A DNA stretch of 64,000 nucleotides from NCBI GenBank assembly GCA_910577655.1, contig CAJTOW010000004.1, positions 1-64,000 on the forward strand, in the 5' to 3' direction. Of the stretch, positions 18,033 to 27,038 are shown piece after piece. The stretch is from an uncultured Lachnospiraceae bacterium. GTDB lineage: Bacteria; Bacillota; Clostridia; Lachnospirales; Lachnospiraceae. Numbering within the stretch: position 1 is the first letter of the stretch; each line of letters opens with the position of its first letter. Under the pieces are notes generated by a model that searched no databases, had not been told where the DNA came from, and saw nothing but the letters and a program-made list of their open reading frames with translations. The translations under genes were made by a program, and so were the position numbers.

Positions 18033-19544
18033 ATGAAAAGCGAGAATTTCTTTATTAAAAAAGCAAACCAGAGAAAGCTGGGACGCTTTCAGGAGAATTC
18101 CAGTCTGTCCTTTGCCTGCGGCGCATCGGCATTCCTGGGTGCAGCCTGCGTGGCCCTGGCCTATGATATGAAGGAAAAAGCCTTCAGTCCGGTATCCCTG
18201 GCCGTGGCAGGACTCTTCCTGGCAGAGGCCGTGCTGGCTTTCCTGATCTGGAGTGGATTTAAGAGCCAGGTGCTAAGGAAAGGGGAGATATCCAGAGGGC
18301 TGCGGCTGACGGGACTTCTTCTTCTGGCTACCATTGTGAACGGGAACATTTTCTGTGCCCTGGCAGGCCTCAGTCTGGTGAAAAAGAATAAGAATCTGGA
18401 ATACCAGGTGGGCAGCTACATGCTGCTGGTGGAGATTTTGATCATTATTGTTTCTTATCTGAACGTGTTCAAGGACTACGTGTGTGACTCATTCTTCCTG
18501 GGGATGGGGGTGCTGGCGGTGGTGATCCTGATCCATGCCGTAAGCCTGCCTCTGGTTGCGGCCCATGTCCATGGGAACCGGGCGGACAAATCCATGATGC
18601 CCCTGGCAGTGGTGCTGATCATTACCACTCTTACCGGAAACCTGTTTTCCCTGCTGCTGGGCCTGATGCTGCTGCGTAAATGCTACACCAGAGATGATTA
18701 CGTGTCCATCGCATGGATCGACGTGGTGAAGCGCCTGTTCCGGAGCCAGATGGCTGTGCTGGGAGCATTTATTATCGTGTTTCTGCTGACCATTTCCATC
18801 TGTGCGAACCTGACCTTTGATTATGGCATTGCCATTGACAATAACTACTCCCTGATTCTGCGGGAACCCAGTCTGGCCTATCCCTTCGGAACCGATGACT
18901 ATGGCCGCTGCGTCTTCACCCGCGTGGTGTTCGGCGCCAGGATTTCCCTGACAGTGGGTATTATTTCCACGGCAATTTCTATTGTAGTAGGCATCATCCT
19001 GGGAGCTTTTGCGGGCTTCTACTCCGGAACCACGGACAATGTGATCATGCGTGTTCTGGATGTGTTCATGGCTATCCCGGGTCTCCTGCTGCCCATCGCC
19101 ATTATCGCGGCATTCGGAACCAACACGGCCAATATCACCTTCGCCCTGGGCGTAGGCGCCATCCCCAGCTATGCCAGAACCATCCGTGCCTCCGTGCTGA
19201 CCTTGCAGGACGCGGAATTTGTGGAGGCTGCCAGAGCCTGCGGAGCCAGGGACAAGATCATCATCTTCAAACATATCCTGCCCAACTCCATGGCCCCCCT
19301 GATCATCCGGGCCACTCTGGGTATCGGCGCAGGCGTGACGGCAGTAAGCTCCTTAAGCTATCTGGGTCTGGGTATCGCGCCGCAGATTCCTGAGTGGGGC
19401 AATATCTTAAAGGCAGGAAGCGCGTATCTGGAGACCAATGCCTACATGGCCATCTTCCCCGGATTCGCCATCGTGATTCTGGTGCTGGCCTTCAACTTCC
19501 TGGGCGACGGCCTCCGTGACGCGCTGGACCCGAAGTTAAAGTAG
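18033..19544 (+). CDS. Peptide ABC transporter permease (DppC/OppC-like) with long N-terminal extension
   Basis: A 503-residue membrane protein that starts 15 bases after the first permease, behind GGGAGGTGG. Residues from about 225 are the DppC/OppC permease: SQMAVLGAFIIVFLLTISI, the FGTDDYGRCVFTRVVFGARISL motif, and the coupling loop EFVEAARACGARDKIIIFKHILPNS. The first about 220 residues add roughly five or six extra membrane segments with no family I can name. Typical DppC is about 290-300 residues. Both permeases in this operon therefore carry extensions, which may be a matched pair. Confidence 0.9.
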   Translation: MKSENFFIKKANQRKLGRFQENSSLSFACGASAFLGAACVALAYDMKEKAFSPVSLAVAGLFLAEAVLAFLIWSGFKSQVLRKGEISRGLRLTGLLLLATIVNGNIFCALAGLSLVKKNKNLEYQVGSYMLLVEILIIIVSYLNVFKDYVCDSFFLGMGVLAVVILIHAVSLPLVAAHVHGNRADKSMMPLAVVLIITTLTGNLFSLLLGLMLLRKCYTRDDYVSIAWIDVVKRLFRSQMAVLGAFIIVFLLTISICANLTFDYGIAIDNNYSLILREPSLAYPFGTDDYGRCVFTRVVFGARISLTVGIISTAISIVVGIILGAFAGFYSGTTDNVIMRVLDVFMAIPGLLLPIAIIAAFGTNTANITFALGVGAIPSYARTIRASVLTLQDAEFVEAARACGARDKIIIFKHILPNSMAPLIIRATLGIGAGVTAVSSLSYLGLGIAPQIPEWGNILKAGSAYLETNAYMAIFPGFAIVILVLAFNFLGDGLRDALDPKLK

Positions 19545-19545
19545 C

Positions 19546-19880
19546 AGTTCTGACGTGCGTCAGTCAGCAGGAAGAAGTGCGTTGCAGGCACGCTTTTGCA
19601 TGCATAAGCGCTTGTTTCTGCTGAGTGACATAAGGCGGGACGCCGAAGCTTCTTGTTTCCGGCGCATTTCGGAAACAAGAAGATACACGTCAGAACATAA
19701 GAGGCGTCAGTCAGCAGGAAGAAGTGCGTTGCAGGCACGCTTTTGCATGCATAAGCGCTTGTTTCTGCTGAGTGACATAAGGCGGGACGCCGAAGCTTCT
19801 TGTTTCCGGCGCATTTCGGAAACAAGAAGATACACGTCAGAACATAGGAAGCGTCAGTCAGCAGGAAGAAGTGCGTTGCA
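19546..19880. repeat. Tandem structured repeat inside the peptide-transport operon
   Basis: A 147-bp period occurs 2.2 times (units starting at 19557, 19704 and 19851, the last truncated). Each unit has outer arms TTCTGACGTG...CACGTCAGAA, an inner stem CAGCAG...CTGCTG around a conserved core (TGCGTTGCAGGC, TGCATAAGCGCTT), a GGCG/CGCC stem-loop, and a CTTCTTGTTTCCG / CGGAAACAAGAAG hairpin. The same architecture recurs at 33086 and 54065 with compensating base changes. It fills the 355-bp gap between the second permease and the first ATPase gene. Confidence 0.8.
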
Positions 19881-19899
19881 TCATAGAAGGAGGACGATC

Positions 19900-20895
19900 A
19901 TGGAACAGCAGGACAAGAAATGCATTCTGCAGGTAAAGAACCTGCATGTACATTATATTACAGACGAGGAAGAGGTCTTCGCCGTCAACGGTATCAGCTT
20001 CGACTTAAATGAAGGCGACAGCATCGGCCTGGTGGGGGAGACGGGAGCCGGCAAGACCACTACAGCCATGGCCATCATGCAGCTGGTGCCGGATCCGCCG
20101 GGAGTGATCACTGAGGGTGAGATCTACTTTAAAGGCAGGAACCTGATCCTCAACACAGACAAGGAGAATGAGAAGATCCGGGGAAACGGTATCTCCATGA
20201 TCTTCCAGGATCCCATGACAGCCTTAAATCCCACCATGACCATCGGCGATCAGCTTATTGAGGTGCTGCGCCGCCACAATAAGATGACAAAAGAAGAAGC
20301 CAGGAAGCGCTGCATCGAGGTGCTGGAGATGGTAGGCGTCAAGGCAGAGCGGTTTGGAGATTATCCCCACCAGTTTTCCGGCGGTATGAAGCAGCGTGTG
20401 GTGATCACCATGGCCCTTTTATGCAACCCGGATCTTTTGATTGCCGACGAGCCGACCACAGCCCTGGACGTGACTATCCAGGCCCAGGTGCTGGATATCA
20501 TGATGAATCTCAAGGAGAAATTCCAGATGGGCATGATCATGATCACCCATGATCTGGGAGTGGTGGCGGAGACCTGCGACAAGGTAGCCATCGTCTATGC
20601 CGGGGAGATCGTGGAGACCGGCACCGTGGAGGAGGTTTACTTAAATCCCAGACACCCCTACACCTGCGGACTCTTTGACTCCATTCCCAAGCTGGATGAG
20701 GACAGCACCAAGCTGGTGCCCATTGACGGCATGACGCCCAACATGGCAGAGCCGCCCACGGGATGTTACTTCCATCCCAGATGTAAATATTGTCAGGATA
20801 TCTGTAAGACACAGTCTCCGGCCATGACCGGGGGAAGCCACAGGTTCAAATGCTTTTTCCCCCTGGGCAATCCGGAAGACGAGAAGGGAGAGTAG
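19900..20895 (+). CDS. Peptide ABC transporter ATP-binding protein (DppD/OppD-like)
   Basis: A 331-residue ABC ATPase. The start at 19900 (MEQQDKKCILQVKNL) is set by AGAAGGAGG. Walker A is GLVGETGAGKTTTA, the signature FSGGMKQRVV, Walker B LLIADEPTTALD, and the H-loop MITHDLG. The C-terminal oligopeptide-transporter domain (PPTGCYFHPRCKYCQDIC) carries the Cys-rich motif of the family. It pairs with the next gene to power the two permeases. The open frame continues upstream through the tandem repeat, but that is not expected to be translated from this start. Confidence 0.94.
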   Translation: MEQQDKKCILQVKNLHVHYITDEEEVFAVNGISFDLNEGDSIGLVGETGAGKTTTAMAIMQLVPDPPGVITEGEIYFKGRNLILNTDKENEKIRGNGISMIFQDPMTALNPTMTIGDQLIEVLRRHNKMTKEEARKRCIEVLEMVGVKAERFGDYPHQFSGGMKQRVVITMALLCNPDLLIADEPTTALDVTIQAQVLDIMMNLKEKFQMGMIMITHDLGVVAETCDKVAIVYAGEIVETGTVEEVYLNPRHPYTCGLFDSIPKLDEDSTKLVPIDGMTPNMAEPPTGCYFHPRCKYCQDICKTQSPAMTGGSHRFKCFFPLGNPEDEKGE

Positions 20896-20898
20896 GCC

Positions 20899-21876
20899 AT
20901 GAGTACAATGTTGGAAGTCATTGGACTGAAAAAATATTTTAATGTTGCCAATGGCGGGCTGCTCCATGCAGTGGACGATGTCAGCTTCCAGATCCAGGGA
21001 GGCGAGACCCTGGGGATCGTGGGCGAGTCCGGCTGCGGCAAGAGCACCCTGGGCCGTACCATTCTGCGGCTCCATGAGCCCACCGCCGGGAAGGTGATCT
21101 TCGACGGCATGGATATCGTTTCTTTTGATAAGGAAGAAATGCGTCAGATGCGCAAGGAGATGCAGATCATTTTCCAGGATCCTTATGCGTCCTTAAACCC
21201 CAGGTTTACCATTTCCCAGATCATTGAGGAACCATTAAAGCTTCACAATATCTGCAAAACAGCCGCCCAGCGGCGGGAGAGGGTGGAGGAGCTGATGGAG
21301 CTTACCGGACTTTCCCGGCGCATGTACAATATGTATCCCCATGAGTTTGACGGCGGACGCCGCCAGCGTGTGGTCATCGCCAGGGCCCTGTCCCTGAACC
21401 CGCGGTTTATCATCTGCGATGAGCCTGTCAGCGCCCTGGATGTGTCGGTCCAGGCACAGATCATCAACCTGATGATGGAACTGCAGGAGAAGCTGGGACT
21501 GACCTACGTGTTCATTTCCCATGACATGTCGGTGATCAGGCATATCTCCACCAACATCGGCGTCATGTATCTGGGACAGATGATTGAGAAGGCCTCCAAA
21601 AAGGAGATCTTTAAGAATCCCCTGCATCCTTACACCATCGCGCTGTTGTCCGCTATTCCTTCCGTCAATATCCGGGAGAAGAAGGAGAAGATCATCTTAA
21701 AAGGAGAGATCGGTTCCCCGGTGAATCCAAAGTCCGGCTGTCGCTTCGCGCCCCGCTGCCCCTTTGCTACGGACCAGTGCCGCAGTGAGAATCCGGTCTT
21801 TGAGGAAGTGAATCCGGAGCATTTCGTGGCCTGCCACAGGACCCGGGAGATGATGGAAGGGAAGCTGCGCTTTTAA
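20899..21876 (+). CDS. Peptide ABC transporter ATP-binding protein (DppF/OppF-like)
   Basis: A 325-residue ABC ATPase starting 3 bases after the previous stop. Walker A is GIVGESGCGKSTLG, Walker B FIICDEPVSALD, and the C-terminal motif GCRFAPRCPFATDQC is that of the oligopeptide subfamily. The signature loop reads FDGGRRQRVVIARAL instead of the usual LSGGQ, a variant (Phe-Asp at the first positions) that may alter ATP turnover at one site. Together with the upstream ATPase it forms the usual heterodimer. Confidence 0.94.
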   Translation: MSTMLEVIGLKKYFNVANGGLLHAVDDVSFQIQGGETLGIVGESGCGKSTLGRTILRLHEPTAGKVIFDGMDIVSFDKEEMRQMRKEMQIIFQDPYASLNPRFTISQIIEEPLKLHNICKTAAQRRERVEELMELTGLSRRMYNMYPHEFDGGRRQRVVIARALSLNPRFIICDEPVSALDVSVQAQIINLMMELQEKLGLTYVFISHDMSVIRHISTNIGVMYLGQMIEKASKKEIFKNPLHPYTIALLSAIPSVNIREKKEKIILKGEIGSPVNPKSGCRFAPRCPFATDQCRSENPVFEEVNPEHFVACHRTREMMEGKLRF

Positions 21877-22020
21877 CTGGAGAGATCCGGTTTGAAGATA
21901 GAAATTGCGGTTTCCGGTTGTTTTACAGGGAGTGGCTGACAACCGGCAGCACCCCTGGCTGCGTATACGGAAGCTGCGGCAGAATGAAGTGAGTATCAAA
22001 AAAACAGGAGGAGTAATTGT

Positions 22021-23871
22021 ATGAAGAAAAGAAGATTAGCAGCAGTGGTTCTGTGTGCCGCCATGGTAACTTCCATGACTGCATGTAATGTGAAGACCAA
22101 GAGTGATGTAACCAGCACTGCGGCTCCGGCAGCAGACCAGGGCCCTACAGAGCCGGATCCCAATGCCGGTGTGGAGATCGGGGAAGTGAATCTCAAGCTT
22201 CTGTACCAGAGCACTGACGAGAGCGTGGCCAACGTCATCCGTGACGAGCTGAGCAAAGCCGGGATCAACGTGGAAATGAGCGCGGCTTCCGACGGCGCCA
22301 CCTTCCGGGAGCAGGAGGGCAACGGCAACTTTGATATCGCCATCTCCAGCTGGGCCAATCCGGTGGGTACCCCGGACTATGGATGCCGCGGCATCTGGGA
22401 GTCCATCGGCGACAGCAACTTAACCGGAATCAATGATTCCAAGCTGGATGAGCTGGTGAACAAGGCAGCAGGCGAGACCGCAGATGTGTATATCAATACC
22501 TACAGCGAGGCAGAGAAATATGTGGTGGAGGAGCAGACCTACATGACTCCCCTGTATCAGAACGTCAGCGGCCGCCCCTTCAACAAGATCCTGAAGGAGG
22601 ATTCCGTGGAGCCCAACCAGAGATGGGAGCATTTTGACTATGTGGATGAGTCCCTGCGGGATTCCAGACCCCTTGTGATCACCCAGCCCGGTTCTGCCAT
22701 CACTACCTGGGATCCGATCCGGGCCGATGACCAGAGCTCCGGCCACGCGCTGGATGAGATGTATGTGCATCTTCTGACCCTGCAGCCTGACTGGTCAGTG
22801 ACCACCAATTCCTCTCTGTCCTGGAGCTACGCTATCTCCGAGGACAACAAGTCCTACTACTTCCTGCTGAGAGATGACTGCGGCTTCGCAAGAATCGACA
22901 AGGACGGCCAGGTGTATGATTCCGGCGTGAAGGTAGCCGGAGAGGATGTGGTTTACTCCTTAAACCGTGCAAAGGATCCCAATTCTACGGCTATGCACAA
23001 GACCTACAGCATGTATACCAACCTGGATACGGTTGAGGTTGTGACGGACATGGCAGAGCTGGAGAGCGTGAAGAATGTGGATGGCAAGACCATGAAGGAA
23101 GTGCTGGAAGCAGACAGCATCACCCCCATCAGCGAGGTCGTGGCTTCCAGGGATGAGGTGGACAATGATGCCGGAAAGTACCAGGTAGTCCGCTGCAATA
23201 CAAAAGTTCCCTATCCCCAGATTCTTAACTGCCTGACCTTCCACGGCGCCGGGATCGTGGACAGCGAGTATGTGGAAGCCATGAATGAGGGCGTTGACTA
23301 TACGGCTTATGATGCAACCAAAGATAAGCTGTACGGAGATTCCGTGGCAACGGTGGAAGGCGCTACCTATGATAACCACCTGTCCTTAAGCGGCAACTAC
23401 GTGCTGACCTCCATGAACGACTATCAGATGAACTTTGTAGCCAACCCCTGCCTGCGTACCAGGGAGCCGGACTGCACCAAGATCAAGACTCTGACCGACA
23501 AGTTCATTGCAGACCAGGATACGGCTCTGTCAGCCCTGCGAAGCGGCGATGTGGACTACTGCTACAACATTCCCACTACCAAGTATGATGTGGTAGAGCA
23601 GGATGAGAATCTGATACTGAAGAAGTTCCCGGGTATCCGCGTCTATATGCTGGCCTTCAACATGCACGGCAATTCCGTGGTATCTGATTCTCCGAATCTG
23701 AGAAAGGCAGTTGCCTCCGTGGTCAACTACAATGATATCAACGCGGTACAGGCCGGCAATACCCTGGAGTGTTACAGCCCCCTGGGCACCTGCCTGAATC
23801 CGGGCAACAAGCTGCCTTACCAGCCAGGGGATACAGAGAGATATCTGAGAGCCCATTTTGCAGAGCAGTAA
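22021..23871 (+). CDS. Peptide-binding lipoprotein (SBP_bac_5), apparently circularly permuted
   Basis: A 616-residue lipoprotein with a signal peptide and lipobox ending at Cys22 (SMTAC). Residues about 57-205 look like the C-terminal part of DppA/OppA-type binding proteins (LSKAGINVEM, GNFDIAISSWANPVGTPDY, EAEKYVVEEQTYMTPLYQN). Residues about 216-616 look like the N-terminal and middle parts (ITTWDPIRADDQSS, LSWSYAISEDNKSYYFLLRDD, VAGEDVVYSLNRA, ALSALRSGDVDY, NLRKAVASVVNYNDIN). The protein then ends where a normal member would enter its C-terminal lobe. The domain order is thus rotated relative to the family. It is the last transporter gene of the operon, with AGGAGG before the start. Confidence 0.9.
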   Translation: MKKRRLAAVVLCAAMVTSMTACNVKTKSDVTSTAAPAADQGPTEPDPNAGVEIGEVNLKLLYQSTDESVANVIRDELSKAGINVEMSAASDGATFREQEGNGNFDIAISSWANPVGTPDYGCRGIWESIGDSNLTGINDSKLDELVNKAAGETADVYINTYSEAEKYVVEEQTYMTPLYQNVSGRPFNKILKEDSVEPNQRWEHFDYVDESLRDSRPLVITQPGSAITTWDPIRADDQSSGHALDEMYVHLLTLQPDWSVTTNSSLSWSYAISEDNKSYYFLLRDDCGFARIDKDGQVYDSGVKVAGEDVVYSLNRAKDPNSTAMHKTYSMYTNLDTVEVVTDMAELESVKNVDGKTMKEVLEADSITPISEVVASRDEVDNDAGKYQVVRCNTKVPYPQILNCLTFHGAGIVDSEYVEAMNEGVDYTAYDATKDKLYGDSVATVEGATYDNHLSLSGNYVLTSMNDYQMNFVANPCLRTREPDCTKIKTLTDKFIADQDTALSALRSGDVDYCYNIPTTKYDVVEQDENLILKKFPGIRVYMLAFNMHGNSVVSDSPNLRKAVASVVNYNDINAVQAGNTLECYSPLGTCLNPGNKLPYQPGDTERYLRAHFAEQ

Positions 23872-23903
23872 GCCGGACCTGGCATACCTAAGGCAATAAG
23901 TGC

Positions 23904-23972
23904 TTGCCACCATCTGTATAAATATGGTAAAGTGAAGTATCTGCCTCCCACCTTTGTATGAGGCGGGAGGCA
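23904..23972 (+). promoter_or_regulatory. Hairpin and possible promoter before the M20 peptidase gene
   Basis: TGCCTCCC (23942-23949) pairs with GGGAGGCA (23965-23972). Just upstream, TTGCCA (23904) and TAAAGT (23928) with an 18-bp spacer could form a weak promoter. The hairpin lacks a T-run, so it may be a leader structure rather than a terminator. Confidence 0.35.
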
Positions 23973-24004
23973 ATTTAAATAATGATAAAAGGTAGAATGA
24001 TGAT

Positions 24005-25450
24005 ATGGAAAGACAGGAACTGGTTACACAGCTTGAGCAGTATATAAGCTCACACGAGCGAGCAATCGTGGAGGACTTAAAGAGTCTTGTGAGATTCCCC
24101 AGCGTGAGCGTAGAGGGTACAGAGGAGACGCCTTTCGGGGAAGAATGCGCGAAGGTTCTGGACTTTGCCCTGGATATGGCAAAAGAGCGGGGGTTTCTTG
24201 TCAATAATCATGGCAACTGGTATGGAACAGCCTTCTGCGAAAGCCGTAAAGAGGGGGAGAGCCTGATCGGCATCTTTTCCCATCTGGATGTGGTGGAGCC
24301 GGGGGACAACTGGATCTATGATCCCTTTGAGCCGGTGGAGAAGAACGGTTTTCTCATCGGCCGGGGCGCCGGGGACAATAAGAGCGGCGCTGTTATCGGT
24401 CTGTATACCATGCAGGCCATCCGGGAGCTGGGGATTCCCCTGGAAAGCAATCTCATGGTCTACTTCGGCTGCAACGAGGAATCAGGCATGAAGGATATTG
24501 AACGTTTTGCCAAGGAGCATGTGATGCCGGATTATTCCATGGTTCCAGACCTTTTCTTTCCGGTGTGCTACGGGGAGAAGGGGAGTCTGAAGCTGACCCT
24601 CCAGGCAGCTACGGGCTTCCAGCAGATCACCGGCTTTTCGGCAGGAAAGGCAGAGAACATGATCCCGGCCAATGCCACGGCAAAGCTTCCTTATGAGCAG
24701 TCTTTGTATGAGGAGGCAGTGAGGCTGGCAGCGGGCCGGAGCGATATGGAAATCCAGAAAAAGGATGATCAGATCGAGATCATTTCCAAAGGGGTCAGCG
24801 GCCACAGCGCCATGCCTGAGGGAACGGTAGACGGGATCTGGCTGCTGGCAGATTTCCTCAAGGATCTGACAGGGCTGGATGCTACGGACAGGGCCATCTG
24901 CCGGACGCTGGCAGAGTTTTCCGGGGATTACACCGGAGGCACTCTGGGGATTGCCTGGGCGGATGAGCCTTCAGGCGGGCTGGTATGTGCCGCGGTAACG
25001 GCCCGGATGGATGGTTCCATCCCGGAGGTGCTGTTCTCCATCCGCTATCCGGTGACCGACTACCGGGAGCGCATTGAATCGGAGCTTTTGAAAGTCATCG
25101 GAACCAGAGGCTTTGCCGTGAAGCGGTCGGTGAACAATGATCCCCTGTATATTTCCAAGGATGACAAATACGTCCAGACGCTGATGAACGTGTATCATGA
25201 GGTCACCGGTAAGCCCAATGAGGCATACGTGATCGACGGCGGCACCTACGCCCGGAAACTGAAGCATGCCGTGGGCTATGGAGGGGGAAATGGCGTCAGC
25301 GCGGATTTCCTGCCGCCGGGGCATGGACGGGTTCACCAGCCGGATGAGGCCCGGAACATCCAGGGAATTCTGGAGGCCATCAAGATCTATGTGCTGTCGG
25401 TCCTGGAGATTGACCGGATGATTCAGGAGGAACGCAGACAGCAGCAGTGA
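24005..25450 (+). CDS. M20 family dipeptidase (Sapep/PepV-like)
   Basis: A 481-residue zinc peptidase of the M20 family. Metal-binding motifs are visible in order: FSHLDVV (His), GRGAGDNKSG (bridging Asp), GCNEESGM (catalytic and metal Glu), and a C-terminal His near GGGNGVSADFLPPGHGRVH. The lid domain with VSGHSAMPEGT is in place. The length matches the Sapep/PepV group, which hydrolyses dipeptides in the cytoplasm. It follows the peptide transporter genes by 134 bp on the same strand and precedes a C1B aminopeptidase, so imported peptides would be trimmed here. Confidence 0.92.
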   Translation: MERQELVTQLEQYISSHERAIVEDLKSLVRFPSVSVEGTEETPFGEECAKVLDFALDMAKERGFLVNNHGNWYGTAFCESRKEGESLIGIFSHLDVVEPGDNWIYDPFEPVEKNGFLIGRGAGDNKSGAVIGLYTMQAIRELGIPLESNLMVYFGCNEESGMKDIERFAKEHVMPDYSMVPDLFFPVCYGEKGSLKLTLQAATGFQQITGFSAGKAENMIPANATAKLPYEQSLYEEAVRLAAGRSDMEIQKKDDQIEIISKGVSGHSAMPEGTVDGIWLLADFLKDLTGLDATDRAICRTLAEFSGDYTGGTLGIAWADEPSGGLVCAAVTARMDGSIPEVLFSIRYPVTDYRERIESELLKVIGTRGFAVKRSVNNDPLYISKDDKYVQTLMNVYHEVTGKPNEAYVIDGGTYARKLKHAVGYGGGNGVSADFLPPGHGRVHQPDEARNIQGILEAIKIYVLSVLEIDRMIQEERRQQQ

Positions 25451-25483
25451 AACAGTTACAGCTCATGGGGTGGCTGATTTTTT

Positions 25484-25556
25484 GCAACAGTTCAGACGGG
25501 CTTCCAGTCCCCGGCGTTTTTAGGGGGCTGGAAGACAGCCCTGTCTGAACTGTTGC
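25484..25556. repeat. 73-bp palindromic element (short form with one inner hairpin)
   Basis: Outer arms GCAACAGTTCAGAC and GTCTGAACTGTTGC enclose a CTTCCAGTCCCC / GGGGGCTGGAAG hairpin. This matches the last helix of the larger structured elements at 33086 and 54065, with paired substitutions, and looks like a shortened derivative. Confidence 0.8.
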
Positions 25557-25575
25557 GATTTTACGAAAGTATGCT

Positions 25576-25688
25576 GAGCGTGTTTGAAAATTCATTTCCG
25601 GCATCCCCACGCCCCACTTTGCGGTACACCGCAGGCGTCCCACAAAGTGGAACGTACAGCTGCCGGAAAGCAATTGTCAAACACGCTT
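25576..25688. repeat. Inverted-repeat element, GAGCGTGTCTG family
   Basis: The left end GAGCGTGTTTGAAAATT and right end AATTGTCAAACACGCTT are inverted repeats 113 bp apart. The interior holds further inverted sequences (CCACTTTG...CAAAGTGG). It lies just upstream of the C1B peptidase gene. Confidence 0.8.
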
Positions 25689-25709
25689 CAGACAGAATAG
25701 GAGGAGTTT

Positions 25710-27038
25710 ATGAAAAATGCAAAACCAATTACCCGGGATCTGATCCAGGCATGCAGGGAGGATTATGAGAACAGCCGCCTCAGTCAGGCTATGACCTGCG
25801 CGGTATCCAAGACGGATCTGGAGAATGCAGCCTTTGACGGGGAGGCGGCCAGACGGCTGGATATGACATTTTCCATTGACCTTTACAACACAGGGGTCAC
25901 CTGGCAGAAGGCCAGCGGGCGGTGCTGGATCTTCGCGGCCATGAATGTGCTGCGGCAGGCTGTGGCGAAGAAATGCAGTCTGGAGAAGTTCGAGCTGTCC
26001 CAGAACTATATCGCATTCTGGGATAAGTTTGAGAAGATCAATTATTTTCTGGAATCCATCATCGACAGCGCGGATCTGCCGGTGGGGGACCGGACGCTGG
26101 ACTGGATCCTCCAGGGGATCAGCGACGGCGGACAGTGGGATATGATCGTGTCATTGGTGAAAAAGTACGGGGTAGTGCCCCAGAGCGCCATGCCGGAGAC
26201 CTGCCAGTCCTCATCCACCCGTGTCATGTCCCGGATGCTGAATATGAAGCTGCGGGAGTATGCGGTGGAGCTGAGAAAGCTGGTGGCAGAGGGCAGGGAC
26301 GTGCAGCCACGGAAGGAAGAGATGCTAAAGGAAATGTACCGGGCGCTGTGCATCTGCTTCGGAAAGCCGGCACAGACCTTTGATTTTGAATACCGGGATA
26401 AAGATAAGGAGTACCACTGTGACCGGGGTCTGACGCCCCACAGCTTTTATGAAAAGTACGTGGGAACGGATCTGGAAGAGTATGTCAGCATCATCCACGC
26501 CCCCACGAAGGATAAGCCCTATGGGAAGACCTTTACTGTCCGGTATCTGGGGAATGTGGTGGAGGGAAGTGTCCGCCATCTGAATGTTCCCATGGATACC
26601 TTCAAGAACCTGGTGGTCCGTCAGCTAAAAGACGGCGAGCCTGTATGGTTCGGCAGCGACTGCTCCAAGTTCGGGGACCGGAAGGTGGGTATCTGGGATC
26701 AGGACACCTACCGCTACGGCGAGATCCTGGGCGGCCTGGAATTCGGCCTGACCAAGGAGGAAGGCTTAGACTACCGGGACAGCGCCATGAACCATGCCAT
26801 GGTTATCGCCGGTGTCAACTTTGGTGCAGACGGAAAGCCGGACCGGTGGAAGATCGAGAACAGCTGGGGAGACGAGGCCGGCAGGAAGGGCTACTTTGTT
26901 ATGAGTGACAAATGGTTTGACGCCTACACCTACCAGGCGGTGGTACATAAGAAATATCTGCCAGAGGAACTGGTTCAGGCCCTGGATGGGGAGCCGGTAG
27001 AGCTGGAACCCTGGGATCCTATGGGGTCGCTGGCCTAG
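25710..27038 (+). CDS. pepC: Aminopeptidase C / bleomycin hydrolase (C1B)
   Basis: A 442-residue cysteine peptidase of the papain-like C1B family, which trims N-terminal residues from peptides as a cytoplasmic hexamer. The catalytic Cys is in ASGRCWIFAAMNVLR, the His in MNHAMVIAGVN and the Asn in IENSWGDEAGRKGYF. TAGGAGGAG precedes the start at 25710. The length is normal. With the M20 enzyme and the ABC importer it makes a complete peptide-uptake and breakdown unit. Its TAG stop shares one base with an inverted-repeat element that begins at 27038. Confidence 0.94.
   Translation: MKNAKPITRDLIQACREDYENSRLSQAMTCAVSKTDLENAAFDGEAARRLDMTFSIDLYNTGVTWQKASGRCWIFAAMNVLRQAVAKKCSLEKFELSQNYIAFWDKFEKINYFLESIIDSADLPVGDRTLDWILQGISDGGQWDMIVSLVKKYGVVPQSAMPETCQSSSTRVMSRMLNMKLREYAVELRKLVAEGRDVQPRKEEMLKEMYRALCICFGKPAQTFDFEYRDKDKEYHCDRGLTPHSFYEKYVGTDLEEYVSIIHAPTKDKPYGKTFTVRYLGNVVEGSVRHLNVPMDTFKNLVVRQLKDGEPVWFGSDCSKFGDRKVGIWDQDTYRYGEILGGLEFGLTKEEGLDYRDSAMNHAMVIAGVNFGADGKPDRWKIENSWGDEAGRKGYFVMSDKWFDAYTYQAVVHKKYLPEELVQALDGEPVELEPWDPMGSLA

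Noticed and set aside
19557..19880. Possible CRISPR array from regular repeats
   Set aside because: The period is 147 bp with nearly identical units and no spacers; no cas genes are in the window.
19555..19899. Open frame extending the first ABC ATPase by 115 residues through the tandem repeat
   Set aside because: The ATPase family starts at the 19900 Met, which has a strong AGAAGGAGG; the upstream residues are just translated repeat.
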